Positions 17,177-26,253 of a DNA stretch of 64,000 nt are shown piece after piece. Numbering within the stretch: the stretch's first letter is position 1; every line of letters starts with the position of its first letter. The DNA comes from UBA1672 sp964352665 (GTDB lineage Bacteria; Pseudomonadota; Alphaproteobacteria; Micavibrionales; Micavibrionaceae). Both the position numbers and the translations under genes were made by a program. The stretch covers positions 1-64,000 of the forward strand of contig CAYGSJ010000004.1 of the NCBI GenBank assembly GCA_964352665.1. The letters run 5' to 3'. The notes under the pieces are model-generated. The model saw only the letters and a list, made by a program, of their open reading frames with translations, searched no databases and was not told the origin of the DNA.

Positions 17177-18247
17177 ATGAACTGGTTATCCAATCTTATT
17201 CCTCCGCGTATTCGCTCCTTTGTGAGCGAACAAAAAGAGGTGCCCGATAATCTATGGCAGAAATGTGATAAATGCGAAGGGATGCTGTTCCATCGTGATC
17301 TGGCAAAAGCCCATAACGTTTGTACGCATTGTGGCCACCATTTGCGCCTGAGTGTAAAAGATCGTTTGGAGATGCTTTTTGATGGCGGAAAATACACGTC
17401 GCATGAATTGCCAAAAGTTGAATTAGATCCTTTGAAATTTAAAGATCGCAAACGCTATGTTGATCGTATTAAGGAAGCGCAAACCAAAACCGGTTTGAAA
17501 GAAGCTATCACAATTGCCAGTGGCACAATGGGCGGTATGAATGTTGTAATCGCAGCGTTTAATTTCCGTTATATGGGTGGCTCTATGGGAGCCGCTGTGG
17601 GCGAGGCTATCGTTAAGGCATCCGAGATTGCTGTAAAAGAAAAAGCTGCCTTCATCACAGTGCCTGCATCCGGTGGTGCACGTATGCAAGAAGGCATGAT
17701 CTCCTTGATGCAAATGCCGCGCAGCATTATTGCTGTGGAAATGGTTAAGAACGCCAAATTACCCTATATCGTTATTTTGACAGATCCAACCACTGGCGGT
17801 GTGAGTGCATCCTTTGCCATGGTTGGTGATATACACATTGCCGAGCCGGGCACCATGATTGGCTTTGCCGGTCGTCGTGTGATCGAAGAAACCGTGCGCG
17901 AAACACTCCCTGACAATTTCCAGACCGCAGAACACCTGCTTGAATGTGGCATGGTTGATATGGTGGTGGAGCGTAAAGACATGAAAAACACTCTGGTACG
18001 GATTATCGGTATCCTGACAAAGAGAGAGCCTGTCTATGATGATCCGGATGGATCGAAACCCAATAATGACAAGGAAAATACAGATCAGAGTGCAGACGAT
18101 GCAAAAGAAGGAAAAGGCGGCGGTACACAAGCGACTTCACAGGCAAAAGCTGCACAAAAAGCTGCGCAAAGCGTGTCAAAAAAGCCTGAAAGCAAAGCTG
18201 TAGTTTCACAAAAGAAAAAGAAAAAAGCGACGACAGAAAAGGCATAA
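17177..18247 (+). CDS. accD: Acetyl-CoA carboxylase carboxyltransferase subunit beta, with long C-terminal tail
   Basis: 356 residues. The N-terminal zinc ribbon has C30, C33, C49 and C52. The carboxyltransferase core follows, with FMGGSMG-type YMGGSMGAAVG, PASGGARMQEG and DPTTGGVSASFAMVGD. With AccA it transfers CO2 from biotin to acetyl-CoA, the first step of fatty-acid synthesis. The core ends near residue 285. About 70 further residues are rich in Lys, Ala, Gln and Glu and look disordered, which is longer than usual. trpA-accD-folC is a conserved alphaproteobacterial order. A TTGACT at 17114 could be a weak -35, but no good -10 follows. Confidence 0.94.
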   Translation: MNWLSNLIPPRIRSFVSEQKEVPDNLWQKCDKCEGMLFHRDLAKAHNVCTHCGHHLRLSVKDRLEMLFDGGKYTSHELPKVELDPLKFKDRKRYVDRIKEAQTKTGLKEAITIASGTMGGMNVVIAAFNFRYMGGSMGAAVGEAIVKASEIAVKEKAAFITVPASGGARMQEGMISLMQMPRSIIAVEMVKNAKLPYIVILTDPTTGGVSASFAMVGDIHIAEPGTMIGFAGRRVIEETVRETLPDNFQTAEHLLECGMVDMVVERKDMKNTLVRIIGILTKREPVYDDPDGSKPNNDKENTDQSADDAKEGKGGGTQATSQAKAAQKAAQSVSKKPESKAVVSQKKKKKATTEKA

Positions 18248-18255
18248 TACAAGCA

Positions 18256-19599
18256 ATGCACAAGGCTGATCTGAACCACAGCGACGCAATCCTTCAAAAA
18301 AAATTGGAAGAAATTTATAGCCTCAGGCGCACCCGTTCCAAAGTTAATTGGGATCGAGAGCAGTTTTTTGAGCTGTTGGCAGCGCTGGGTAATCCACACG
18401 AGAAAATACCACCGGTCATCCATGTCGGGGGAACAAACGGCAAAGGCTCGGTCATTGCCATGCTACGTGCAATCCTTGAGGCTGAAGGATATAAGGTCCA
18501 TACATATACCTCACCTCATCTGGTTGATATGAACGAACGGATATATCTTGCAGGCACGCATATAGAAAACGATTATCTTGAAGCACTAATTGATGAGGCG
18601 CTGGCGCTTAACAAAGGTGCCCCGCTATCTTTTTTTGAGATCACCACTGCTCTGGCTTTTAAAGCGTTTTCAGAACATCCTGCTGATATTTTGCTATTGG
18701 AGGTGGGTATGGGCGGCCGCCTTGACTGTACAAATGTCTTTGAAAAACCACTGGCTTGCGTGATAAACCGGATTTCTATGGACCATACGGTTTTTCTAGG
18801 GGATGACATTAAAGGCATAACTTTGGAAAAAGCAGGGATCATGAAGTCATCTGTTCCCTGCCTGATCGGAGATCAGGACGAATTTTCAAAACCAGTCATG
18901 GAAGTGCTTTGCGGTGAGGCCCAAAAAACAGGGGCAATAAACTATCCATACGGGGAAGCATGGGATGTTGTTAAAAATGGTGACCAGTTGATTTTTACAT
19001 ATCATGGTAAATCATATCATTACCCTTTACCGGCTCTTGAAGGGGCACACCAAATAAAAAATGCCGGGCTGACATTGGCCACACTGTTTTCCATTCGTGA
19101 TCGCCTTAAGGTTACCGACGAATCTATTGCTCTGGGCCTTCAAAACGTAAAATGGGAAGGACGGCTTCAACAAATCCCCTCTTCATTGCTGGGGATTGAT
19201 GATTCTACAGAAATATGGCTGGATTCCGGTCATAATGACAGCGCTTCAAAATCCCTTGTATCCCATGTTCAGTACTGGAAAGAACTGGATAATAAAGAAA
19301 TGTCGCTGGTTTTCGGAATGCTGGGATCAAAAGATCCGGTCAAGTTTTTAACGCCGTTCTTGCCGTTTATATCCGAATTGAATATTACGCCCATTTCCTA
19401 CGATCCATCGTCGCGGAATAAAAAAGATATCATGAATGCCCTTGGTGATACTCTGAACCAAGTGACAATCCATGAATACCCGAATGTTATCGATGCCTTG
19501 CGGAATGTGGCTGCTGAAAAGGGATCACAGAGAATTTTGGTGACTGGTTCCCTATACCTTGTGGGGGAAGTTTTAAAGTATGTGCGAAATTCTCACTAA
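18256..19599 (+). CDS. folC: Dihydrofolate / folylpolyglutamate synthase
   Basis: 447 residues, Mur-ligase-like. The ATP loop is HVGGTNGKGSVIAML near residue 56, followed by YTSPHLVDMNERI, LLEVGMGGRLDCTN and DHTVFLGDDIKGITLEKAGI. The C-terminal domain includes IWLDSGHNDSASK. It adds glutamate to dihydropteroate and to folates. It begins eight bases after accD and ends the long pyrF-to-folC run. Confidence 0.94.
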   Translation: MHKADLNHSDAILQKKLEEIYSLRRTRSKVNWDREQFFELLAALGNPHEKIPPVIHVGGTNGKGSVIAMLRAILEAEGYKVHTYTSPHLVDMNERIYLAGTHIENDYLEALIDEALALNKGAPLSFFEITTALAFKAFSEHPADILLLEVGMGGRLDCTNVFEKPLACVINRISMDHTVFLGDDIKGITLEKAGIMKSSVPCLIGDQDEFSKPVMEVLCGEAQKTGAINYPYGEAWDVVKNGDQLIFTYHGKSYHYPLPALEGAHQIKNAGLTLATLFSIRDRLKVTDESIALGLQNVKWEGRLQQIPSSLLGIDDSTEIWLDSGHNDSASKSLVSHVQYWKELDNKEMSLVFGMLGSKDPVKFLTPFLPFISELNITPISYDPSSRNKKDIMNALGDTLNQVTIHEYPNVIDALRNVAAEKGSQRILVTGSLYLVGEVLKYVRNSH

Positions 19600-19638
19600 A
19601 ATATTGATATCTATTAAATAAATTGTGATACTCAAAAA

Positions 19639-20343
19639 ATGAACGATAAAATATTTCTAGTTGATGATGATCGTAATATTCTGGTGTCGGTTTCCATGAC
19701 ACTGGAAGCCGAAGGATTCAAAGTTGAAACATTTAATGATGGTGAAACCGGATTAAAGGGAATACTGGATGGTAAGCCCGATCTGGTGATTCTCGATATT
19801 AAAATGCCTCGTATGGACGGCATAGAAGTCTTGTCCAAATTACGTGAGGAAAGTGCCGTCCCTGTCATCTTTCTAACCTCCAAGGATGACGAAGTCGATC
19901 AGGTTATCGGGCTGCGCATGGGTGCCGATGATTATATTACAAAACCATTTTCCCAAAGATTGCTTATAGAACGTATAAAAGTTCTGCTTCGTCGCCGTGA
20001 TCTTCTGGAAACATCGAATACCAAAGGGCAGGATGTCACTAAAAACATCGAATATGGCGATCTTCTCCTCGATGATGCACGGCATTTGTGTTCCTGGAGA
20101 GGTAAACCCCTGAACCTGACAGTTACGGAATATCTTTTGGTTAAGGCACTTGCTCTGCGTCCTGGACATGTGCGTAACAGAGACCAACTTATAGATATGG
20201 CCTATGGCGAAAATATTTATGTTGATGACCGCACGGTGGATTCCCACATCAAACGCGTCAGGAAAAAATTTAAAAAAATTGATTCAGATTTTGACAAAAT
20301 AGAAACACTCTATGGGGTTGGTTACCGTTACAAAGAAGAGTAA
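19639..20343 (+). CDS. chvI: Response regulator, ChvI-type (OmpR family)
   Basis: 234 residues. The receiver domain has the acidic pair DDD near residue 9, the phospho-acceptor D53 in VILDIKMPRMDG, the switch Thr in FLTSKDDE and the conserved Lys in YITKPFSQRLL. The C-terminal winged helix is typical (LTVTEYLLVKALA, DRTVDSHIKRVRKKF, YGVGYRYKE). A cognate kinase gene follows 23 bases later. ChvI governs envelope and acid or host responses in other alphaproteobacteria; its targets here are unknown. Confidence 0.88.
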   Translation: MNDKIFLVDDDRNILVSVSMTLEAEGFKVETFNDGETGLKGILDGKPDLVILDIKMPRMDGIEVLSKLREESAVPVIFLTSKDDEVDQVIGLRMGADDYITKPFSQRLLIERIKVLLRRRDLLETSNTKGQDVTKNIEYGDLLLDDARHLCSWRGKPLNLTVTEYLLVKALALRPGHVRNRDQLIDMAYGENIYVDDRTVDSHIKRVRKKFKKIDSDFDKIETLYGVGYRYKEE

Positions 20344-20366
20344 CGCACTGGCCGGAATATTTTCCG

Positions 20367-22043
20367 ATGGATGAACTCGAAAAATTATTTGATCTCTACT
20401 GGGGCGGTAAAGAACGACGCATTACCGGTCTTACGGTTCGTATTATCGGGGTTAATTTCTTTGCTGTTGTTGCCTTGATTGCAGGGGTGGTCTATCTGGG
20501 ACAATATCATTCCATATTGATTGAATCAAAACTGGCCCGATTCCAGACGGAAATTGTTCTTGTCACCGCCGCAATCGCAGAAGGTGCCCTCGAACATACG
20601 GAAGAATCCGGAGAAGAACAATCCTTTATCTCGTCCTCGAAAGCCTCTAATCTCGCGGCGCGCTTGGGGGCAACACTTGATAAACGCATTTTGATCTTTG
20701 ATTCCAACGATCACCTGATCGTCGATTCCAAAAAACTCATAGAACAGAATAATGTTCCACCGATTTTTAAATTCATAAGCGATAAAGAACGCAGGCTTAG
20801 TAATCCCGTCATCTTGAAAAATACGGCCAGTTGGGTTGCGTCTTTCTTTCCTCGCCACAATAAACTTGATTACTTCTCGGGTGTGTTCTCGGATGATGGG
20901 AATGACTATTATAACGTTTTTGGTGCCAAGCAAATGAATCTCAGTATTTCTGCCTGGCAGGATCATGAAGGGGATATTGTGTTGACCGCTGCTTTCCCGA
21001 TTATGAGCCAGAAAGAGATCGTTGGTGTCGTCATGTTGATTGGTGAAAATGAAACCATCAACGAAGATCTTGCCGATATGTGGTTCAACGTTTTAAATAT
21101 CTTCCTTGTGACCCTTCTGATTACGATCTTTCTGTCGATCTATCTCTCGGGCGTTATTGCCAGACCACTTCGTATTCTGGCGTCTGCTGCAGAAAATGTC
21201 AGAAAAGGAAAATTAAGGCATACAGAAATACCGGATATGAGTGACCGGCATGATGAAATCGGTGAATTATCAATTGTTTTGCGTAATATGACGTCCGCCC
21301 TGTGGGATCGTATGGATACGATCGAGGCCTTTGCCGCAGATGTTGCCCATGAAATCAAAAATCCACTTACATCTCTGAAAAGTGCGGTTGAAACAGCGAC
21401 AATCGTTAAGAAAAAGAAAGATCTTGATAAACTGCTTTCTGTTATCAAACATGATGCTGATCGTCTTGATCGCCTGATTACCGATATTTCAAATGCATCA
21501 CGTTTGGATGCGGAACTTTCCCGCGAGGTTTTGGAACCTGTTGATCTTAGAGGAATGCTCATAGAAATTCTGGATTCCAAGAAAAACCCGTTGGAGCGGG
21601 ATTCAGGCGTAAAAACAGACGGTCGCGCCATGCAGGATGATGTCATGATCACTTTGGACATGCCAGAGGACAAGCCCCTGATCGTACTGGGCAGTGAATC
21701 ACGATTGACCCAGGTTTTCCAGAATTTGCTTGCCAATGCCCTTTCTTTTTCTCCACCGGAGAGTAGTATTAGAATTGTCACCACTATAAAGGACAAAAAA
21801 ATCAGGATTGCTGTCGAAGATAATGGTCCGGGCATACCTAAAAACCGCCTGACGACCATCTTTGAAAGATTTTATACAGAGCGCCCCGAGCATGAAGAAT
21901 ACGGCAGGCATTCAGGTCTGGGCCTGTCCATTTGCAAGCAGATTATTGCTGCGCATAACGGCAGAATTTATGCGGAAAACAGAACAGACCATACGGACAA
22001 AGTTATTGGTGCCCGCTTTGTTGTTGTGTTAAACACGATTTAG
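20367..22043 (+). CDS. chvG: Sensor histidine kinase, ChvG-type
   Basis: 558 residues. Membrane segments near 27-47 and 245-265 enclose a periplasmic sensor domain of about 190 residues. HAMP follows (ARPLRILASAAENVRKGKL). The phospho-accepting H328 lies in AADVAHEIKNPLTSLKSAVE, and the ATPase boxes follow: N (QVFQNLLANALSF), G1 (VEDNGPGIP) and G2 (HSGLGLSICKQI). It is paired with the preceding regulator. The usual alphaproteobacterial downstream partners, hprK and PTS genes, are absent; acpS follows instead. Confidence 0.88.
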   Translation: MDELEKLFDLYWGGKERRITGLTVRIIGVNFFAVVALIAGVVYLGQYHSILIESKLARFQTEIVLVTAAIAEGALEHTEESGEEQSFISSSKASNLAARLGATLDKRILIFDSNDHLIVDSKKLIEQNNVPPIFKFISDKERRLSNPVILKNTASWVASFFPRHNKLDYFSGVFSDDGNDYYNVFGAKQMNLSISAWQDHEGDIVLTAAFPIMSQKEIVGVVMLIGENETINEDLADMWFNVLNIFLVTLLITIFLSIYLSGVIARPLRILASAAENVRKGKLRHTEIPDMSDRHDEIGELSIVLRNMTSALWDRMDTIEAFAADVAHEIKNPLTSLKSAVETATIVKKKKDLDKLLSVIKHDADRLDRLITDISNASRLDAELSREVLEPVDLRGMLIEILDSKKNPLERDSGVKTDGRAMQDDVMITLDMPEDKPLIVLGSESRLTQVFQNLLANALSFSPPESSIRIVTTIKDKKIRIAVEDNGPGIPKNRLTTIFERFYTERPEHEEYGRHSGLGLSICKQIIAAHNGRIYAENRTDHTDKVIGARFVVVLNTI

Positions 22044-22067
22044 ATTTTATCTATGGAATTTTGAAAA

Positions 22068-22469
22068 ATGATCATCGGAATAGGAACGGATCTGGTTGAT
22101 ATCACGCGTATAGAGAATGCGCTTGATCGTCATGGCGACCGTTTTGAACAAAGATGTTTTACAAAAGCCGAGCAAACGAAGGCAAAAAACAGAAGCGATA
22201 AAAAAGCGCAAGCGCAAACTTATGCAAAACGGTTTGCAGCCAAAGAAGCCTGCGTGAAGGCGCTTGGAACAGGGTTTGATCAGGGTATTACGATGCGTGA
22301 TATCGGCGTGATTGAAGATGCGTATGGCAAACCGTCTCTGGAACTGTCAGGTACTGCCAGTCAAAAACTCCTGAATTTGATACCGGATGGATTTTCTCCT
22401 GTACTGCATTTATCCCTCACCGATGAATTTCCATACGCACAGGCTTTTGTCATCATCGAGGCGCGCTAA
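22068..22469 (+). CDS. acpS: Holo-[acyl-carrier-protein] synthase
   Basis: 133 residues. IIGIGTDLVDITRIENAL carries the Mg-binding Asp at the start. RFAAKEACVKALGTG is the second conserved box, and the C-terminal strand has LHLSLTDE. It moves 4'-phosphopantetheine from CoA to ACP. It comes 24 bases after chvG and precedes lepB-rnc-era, a linkage common in alphaproteobacteria. Confidence 0.94.
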   Translation: MIIGIGTDLVDITRIENALDRHGDRFEQRCFTKAEQTKAKNRSDKKAQAQTYAKRFAAKEACVKALGTGFDQGITMRDIGVIEDAYGKPSLELSGTASQKLLNLIPDGFSPVLHLSLTDEFPYAQAFVIIEAR

Positions 22470-22547
22470 CCCTCAATTGTTCGTAAAGAATAGACTCTTC
22501 GATTCTCTGCTGGCTTTTCGGGATATTTTGCTGTAAACCCTTTGTCT

Positions 22548-23399
22548 ATGTCAGAAAATAGCGAAAATACAGCGGGCGAAATTTTGAATCAAGATAAGCC
22601 GGAACATAAGCCCGTCTTAATGGACAAAGAAGAGCTAAGTGAATTTTTTAAAACGGCTTTGGTAGCGATAGGGATTGCCCTGATTATTCGCTCTGTTCTG
22701 TTTGAGCCTTTTCACATTCCTTCCGGATCGATGAAGCCTAGTCTTTTGATTGGAGATTACCTTTTTGTGAATAAACCGGCTTACGGGTACAGCAGATATT
22801 CTTTCCCTTTCGGCATAGCGCCAATCGAGCAGCGTATATGGCCAAAAGAGCCAAAACGCGGCGATGTCATCGTTTTTGCCCTGCCTACGGACACGGGTGT
22901 CGATTATATTAAACGGATTATCGGCTTACCCGGTGATACAATCATGGTCAAGCGCGGGCGCTTGTTTATTAATGACAAAATTGTACCGCGTGAATTCCTG
23001 GAAGAAGTTGACATGGAAAAAGACAACGGGCGTGTCGTTAAAGCCAGCGCATATATTGAAACTCTTCCTGGTGGCATCAAACATTATATATACGAAGAGT
23101 CGGATAACGAGGCGCTTGATAACACAGACCTCTACACAATACCCGAAGCCCACTACTTCGTGATGGGCGATAATCGTGATAATTCACAAGATAGTCGCGT
23201 ATCAAGCCGTGTCGGGCCGGTTCCCTTTGAAAATATTATTGGCCGCGCTGATTTTCTGTTTTTCTCGACCAATGGCTATGCAGGGCTGTTTGAGTTCTGG
23301 AAATGGCCATGGAGCATTCGCTATGATCGTATTTTTATGGATATAGATCCGTATGATCCCGGAGAAGAAGAAACAAAGGCAGAAACACAAAGCGACTAG
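22548..23399 (+). CDS. lepB: Signal peptidase I
   Basis: 283 residues from the ATG at 22548; an in-frame TTG six bases earlier is less likely. One membrane segment (about 34-53) precedes the catalytic Ser in HIPSGSMKPSLLIGDYLFV (S61). The catalytic lysine is in DYIKRIIGLPGD, and the substrate-binding end is MGDNRDNSQDSR. It removes signal peptides on the outer face of the inner membrane. It is not the peptidase expected for the prepilin-like proteins, which need a PilD-type enzyme. Confidence 0.95.
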   Translation: MSENSENTAGEILNQDKPEHKPVLMDKEELSEFFKTALVAIGIALIIRSVLFEPFHIPSGSMKPSLLIGDYLFVNKPAYGYSRYSFPFGIAPIEQRIWPKEPKRGDVIVFALPTDTGVDYIKRIIGLPGDTIMVKRGRLFINDKIVPREFLEEVDMEKDNGRVVKASAYIETLPGGIKHYIYEESDNEALDNTDLYTIPEAHYFVMGDNRDNSQDSRVSSRVGPVPFENIIGRADFLFFSTNGYAGLFEFWKWPWSIRYDRIFMDIDPYDPGEEETKAETQSD

Positions 23400-23414
23400 A
23401 AGGAAAGGCTTTGC

Positions 23415-24083
23415 ATGATGAAGCCACATCAGGAACTGCAGAAAAAAATAGGCTATACTTTCAACGATGAAGACCTTCTTCGTGTTGCGATGACACATTC
23501 CAGTACAGGCGAAAACCAGAATTATGAACGTCTCGAATTTTTAGGGGACCGCGTTCTTGGTCTTGTTATGGCCTCTCTTCTTTTTGCAAAATTTCCAGAT
23601 GAAAAAGAGGGTGACCTCGCCAAAAGACTGGCTTCCTTGGTACAGGGCGAAACACTGGCCACACTTGCAGACCAAATCGCGCTGGGGGATTATATTATAT
23701 TGTCACAGGCAGAGCGTGATGCGGGCGGCGCAGAAAACGCGCATATATTGGCCGATGTGTTTGAATCCCTGATCGGTGCGATTTACCTCGATGGTGGGTT
23801 TGATGCCTGTAAGGAACTGATTGCGGCACAATGGAGCGAGGTGCTCTATACTATGAAACAGCCGCCCCAACACCCTAAAACAGCTATTCAAGAATGGGCA
23901 CAGGCAAGGGGTTTATCCCTTCCACAATATGACATTGTTAGTCAAAGCGGCCCCGATCACGCCCCCGTTTTTGAAGTGGAACTGATCGTCAAAGGACACC
24001 CGCCGGTACGAGCATCGGGACGTTCCCGTGCGGAGGCCGAAAAACTTGTGGCAGAAGAATTTTTAAAAGGAATTCCAGAGTGA
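23415..24083 (+). CDS. rnc: Ribonuclease III
   Basis: 222 residues. The endonuclease signature is NYERLEFLGDRVLGLVMA, followed by the second metal-binding box LADVFESLIGAIYLDGG. A double-stranded-RNA-binding domain (TAIQEWAQARGLSLPQYD, then GRSRAEAEKLVAEEFL) completes it. It processes rRNA precursors and other duplex RNA. AAGGAAAGG precedes the start; a second ATG three bases later is equally possible. It overlaps era by four bases. Confidence 0.95.
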   Translation: MMKPHQELQKKIGYTFNDEDLLRVAMTHSSTGENQNYERLEFLGDRVLGLVMASLLFAKFPDEKEGDLAKRLASLVQGETLATLADQIALGDYIILSQAERDAGGAENAHILADVFESLIGAIYLDGGFDACKELIAAQWSEVLYTMKQPPQHPKTAIQEWAQARGLSLPQYDIVSQSGPDHAPVFEVELIVKGHPPVRASGRSRAEAEKLVAEEFLKGIPE

Positions 24084-24973
24084 GCGATCGGTGCGGTTTT
24101 GTAAGTGTTGTTGGGTTAACGAATGTCGGAAAATCGACGTTGGTAAATCAAATGGTTGGCTCGAAAGTGAGTATCGTATCCCGCAAGGTGCAAACAACAC
24201 GAACCCGCGTTCTTGGTATGGCAATACATGAAAGAACGCAAATCGTCCTCATAGATACGCCGGGCCTGTTTCAACCAAAAAAGACATTGGAAAAGGCCAT
24301 GGTTGGTGTCGCGCTCTCCAGTATGGAAGATGCGGATTACATTTTGCATATGATCGATGCGACAACAAAAAATGTGCTCGCAGCGAATAAAAGAATTATC
24401 GAGAATTTCGGCGACCAGAAAAACGTTATTCTTGTTATGAATAAGGTTGATAAAATCGCAAAACCGGAACTTCTCAAAATGGCGCAGGATTTTAACGAGG
24501 CGTTCGGATACCTTTCTACCTTTATGATCAGCGCACTGAGCGGCGCAGGCGTGGCTGATCTTAAATCATATTTCGCAGAGCTCCTGCCCGAACAGCCATG
24601 GATGTATCCCGAGGACCAGCTTTCCGATATGCCGATGCGCCTTATGGCTTCCGAAATTACACGTGAGAAAATTTTTGATCTACTTCATGAGGAAATCCCT
24701 TACGCAATTTTTGTCGAGACAGAAAATTGGGAAAATTTTGAAAATGGGAGTATCAAAATTTCACAATGTGTATATGTTGAAAAGGAAAGTCAGAAGGGTA
24801 TCGTTTTAGGAAAAGGCGGCAGTAAGATAAAGTCAATTGGACAAGCTGCCCGTGAAGAGCTAGAACAGATGATGGAGCAAAAAGTGCACCTCAGTATCTT
24901 TGTGAAAGTACAGGAAAATTGGGCCGAACGAACAGAAAATTATGCGCTGTTCGGGCTTGATATTCCAAGTTAA
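24080..24973 (+). CDS. era: GTPase Era
   Basis: 297 residues. The G1 loop is GLTNVGKSTLVNQM (usually GRPNVGKS, so the Leu-Thr is a small variation). G2 lies in the VQTTRTRVLG region, G3 is DTPGLF, G4 is MNKVDK and G5 is SALSGAG. The C-terminal KH domain has IVLGKGGSKIKSIGQAAREELE. It assists 16S rRNA maturation and 30S assembly. The start is GTG within a four-base overlap with rnc. Confidence 0.95.
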   Translation: MSDRCGFVSVVGLTNVGKSTLVNQMVGSKVSIVSRKVQTTRTRVLGMAIHERTQIVLIDTPGLFQPKKTLEKAMVGVALSSMEDADYILHMIDATTKNVLAANKRIIENFGDQKNVILVMNKVDKIAKPELLKMAQDFNEAFGYLSTFMISALSGAGVADLKSYFAELLPEQPWMYPEDQLSDMPMRLMASEITREKIFDLLHEEIPYAIFVETENWENFENGSIKISQCVYVEKESQKGIVLGKGGSKIKSIGQAAREELEQMMEQKVHLSIFVKVQENWAERTENYALFGLDIPS

Positions 24974-25083
24974 AAAATTTGGTTTGTGGATAAACTGCAT
25001 TTTTATTTTTTGTTAATAGCGAAATTTTTTTGTTCCTGATAAATTGGAATTCTTAACCAAAGAAATGAAAATGTGTTTAAGAT

Positions 25084-25105
25084 CAAGCGTTTAGGCTTGG
25101 TTTTT
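25084..25105 (+). terminator. Weak hairpin plus T-run between era and gcrA
   Basis: Arms CAAGC (25084-25088) and GCTTG (25095-25099) with a six-base loop, followed by GTTTTT. The stem is short. It lies only about 30 bases before gcrA, so it could be a terminator for era or a leader hairpin of gcrA. The 160-base gap also has a TTAACC half-site (25053) like those bound by CtrA, but no full site. Confidence 0.35.
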
Positions 25106-25133
25106 CTGCTTAATATACGAATTGGAGGAATAA

Positions 25134-25661
25134 ATGAGTTGGACTGAAGATCGCGTATCGCTATTAAAGAAATTATGGGGAGATGGACACACAGCAGCAG
25201 AAATTGCTAAAGAGCTTGGTGGGGTAACCCGTAATGCAGTGATCGGAAAAGCACACCGTTTGAAGTTGTCCAACCGTGTCTCGCCCATTCAGCAAAATAA
25301 AAAACCTGCGAACAAAAACACAAAACGTAAAGTAACAGAAAAAGCAAAGTCATCCTCCACGTCTGTTGCGAAATCTCCTGAAGAAACTGTTCTAAGGGAA
25401 ACCTATGTTCCGTCAGGAAAACTTTATGATCTCACCGATCTTAAGCCGCGCATGTGCCGTTGGCCATCCGGTGATCCACGTGAAGAGGGTTTCGGGTTTT
25501 GTGGCGAACACACCATCTCCGGTATTCCATATTGTGCAGAACATGCAAAAGTCGCTTATCAGGCGGCAACGCGCAACCGTATATTGAATGCGGATAAAGA
25601 AGTTGCAAAAGTACGCAAGGAACTTGAGCAGGTAGAAGAAAAGCAAGCGGCCAGAAATTAG
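25134..25661 (+). CDS. gcrA: Cell-cycle transcriptional regulator GcrA
   Basis: 175 residues. The N-terminal helix-turn-helix WTEDRVSLLKKLWGDGHTAA, then AKELGGVTRNAVIGKAHRLKLSNR, is diagnostic for GcrA. A basic linker follows, then a C-terminal region with CRWPSGDP and FCGEHTISGIPYCAEH, which resembles the RNA-polymerase-binding part. In Caulobacter GcrA stimulates sigma-70 promoters at CcrM-methylated sites. GGAGG precedes the ATG, and a strong terminator follows. Confidence 0.94.
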   Translation: MSWTEDRVSLLKKLWGDGHTAAEIAKELGGVTRNAVIGKAHRLKLSNRVSPIQQNKKPANKNTKRKVTEKAKSSSTSVAKSPEETVLRETYVPSGKLYDLTDLKPRMCRWPSGDPREEGFGFCGEHTISGIPYCAEHAKVAYQAATRNRILNADKEVAKVRKELEQVEEKQAARN

Positions 25662-25687
25662 GTTAGCCACCTATATCAAGTCTTACC

Positions 25688-25722
25688 AAAGCCATGTGGT
25701 TCGCTGCATGGCTTTTGTTTTA
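25688..25722 (+). terminator. Strong terminator after gcrA
   Basis: Nine-base perfect arms AAAGCCATG (25688-25696) and CATGGCTTT (25707-25715), a ten-base loop and a T-rich tail. Confidence 0.88.
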
Positions 25723-25803
25723 CGTAAATTTGCTATTTTCAGATGTTTATGTCATAACCTGCTCGAATTGTGTCATTTGATGACAATACATACGGAGAAA
25801 GTA

Positions 25804-26142
25804 ATGCATTCTGAACGTCAGGGATATAGGCATCTGAGCGATACATGGTATAGCGCCGCCAAGCAGAGATATGGTGGAACGGATCTGGATACGAAAACGG
25901 CCATATATGAGGCCTGCGGCAAAGCTTATAGAGCGCTTATGAAGACCGATTGTGACATTACAGCCCCAGAAGCCAGATCGGCTGTTGACGGTGCATTGGA
26001 CGGAAACCCCCATAAAGGAACGATTTTAGCTGCTTTTGATGCTGTTAAGGCAGATTTCGGGCAAGACAAGCGTGTGTCAAACCCAAAACCTTCTCCCAGA
26101 CCCTCAAGGCCTACAGGTAAAAGAGTGCACGGTCTAGATTAG
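25804..26142 (+). CDS. Small conserved-looking protein of unknown function
   Basis: 112 residues from the ATG at 25804, which has GGAG six bases upstream; the frame is open to 25696, but that would overlap the gcrA terminator. The first 85 residues look like a helical cytoplasmic domain (YRHLSDTWYSAAKQRYGG, TAIYEACGKAYRALMK). The last 27 are basic and proline/serine-rich (PKPSPRPSRPTGKRVHG). No motif or family is recognised. It is transcribed alone between gcrA and the enzyme I-like gene. Confidence 0.62.
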   Translation: MHSERQGYRHLSDTWYSAAKQRYGGTDLDTKTAIYEACGKAYRALMKTDCDITAPEARSAVDGALDGNPHKGTILAAFDAVKADFGQDKRVSNPKPSPRPSRPTGKRVHGLD

Positions 26143-26179
26143 AATTCTTTGGATTTTTAACGCTATCTTTGTGATTTTC

Positions 26180-26208
26180 TTGCATAATTACACCAGAAAA
26201 TGTATGAA
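26180..26208 (+). promoter_or_regulatory. Candidate sigma-70 promoter for the enzyme I-like gene
   Basis: TTGCAT (26180-26185), a 17-base spacer and TATGAA (26203-26208), lying 45 bases before the start codon at 26254. The fit to consensus and spacing is good, but it is based on sequence alone. Confidence 0.5.
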
Positions 26209-26253
26209 TATTGAGCATAATAATAAATAAAAACGGGTTTTACTGGGTGTGAT

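Noticed and set aside
21140..21859. 239-aa open frame antisense to chvG
   Set aside because: Shadow of the kinase gene; low-complexity Ser/Arg-rich translation with no motif.
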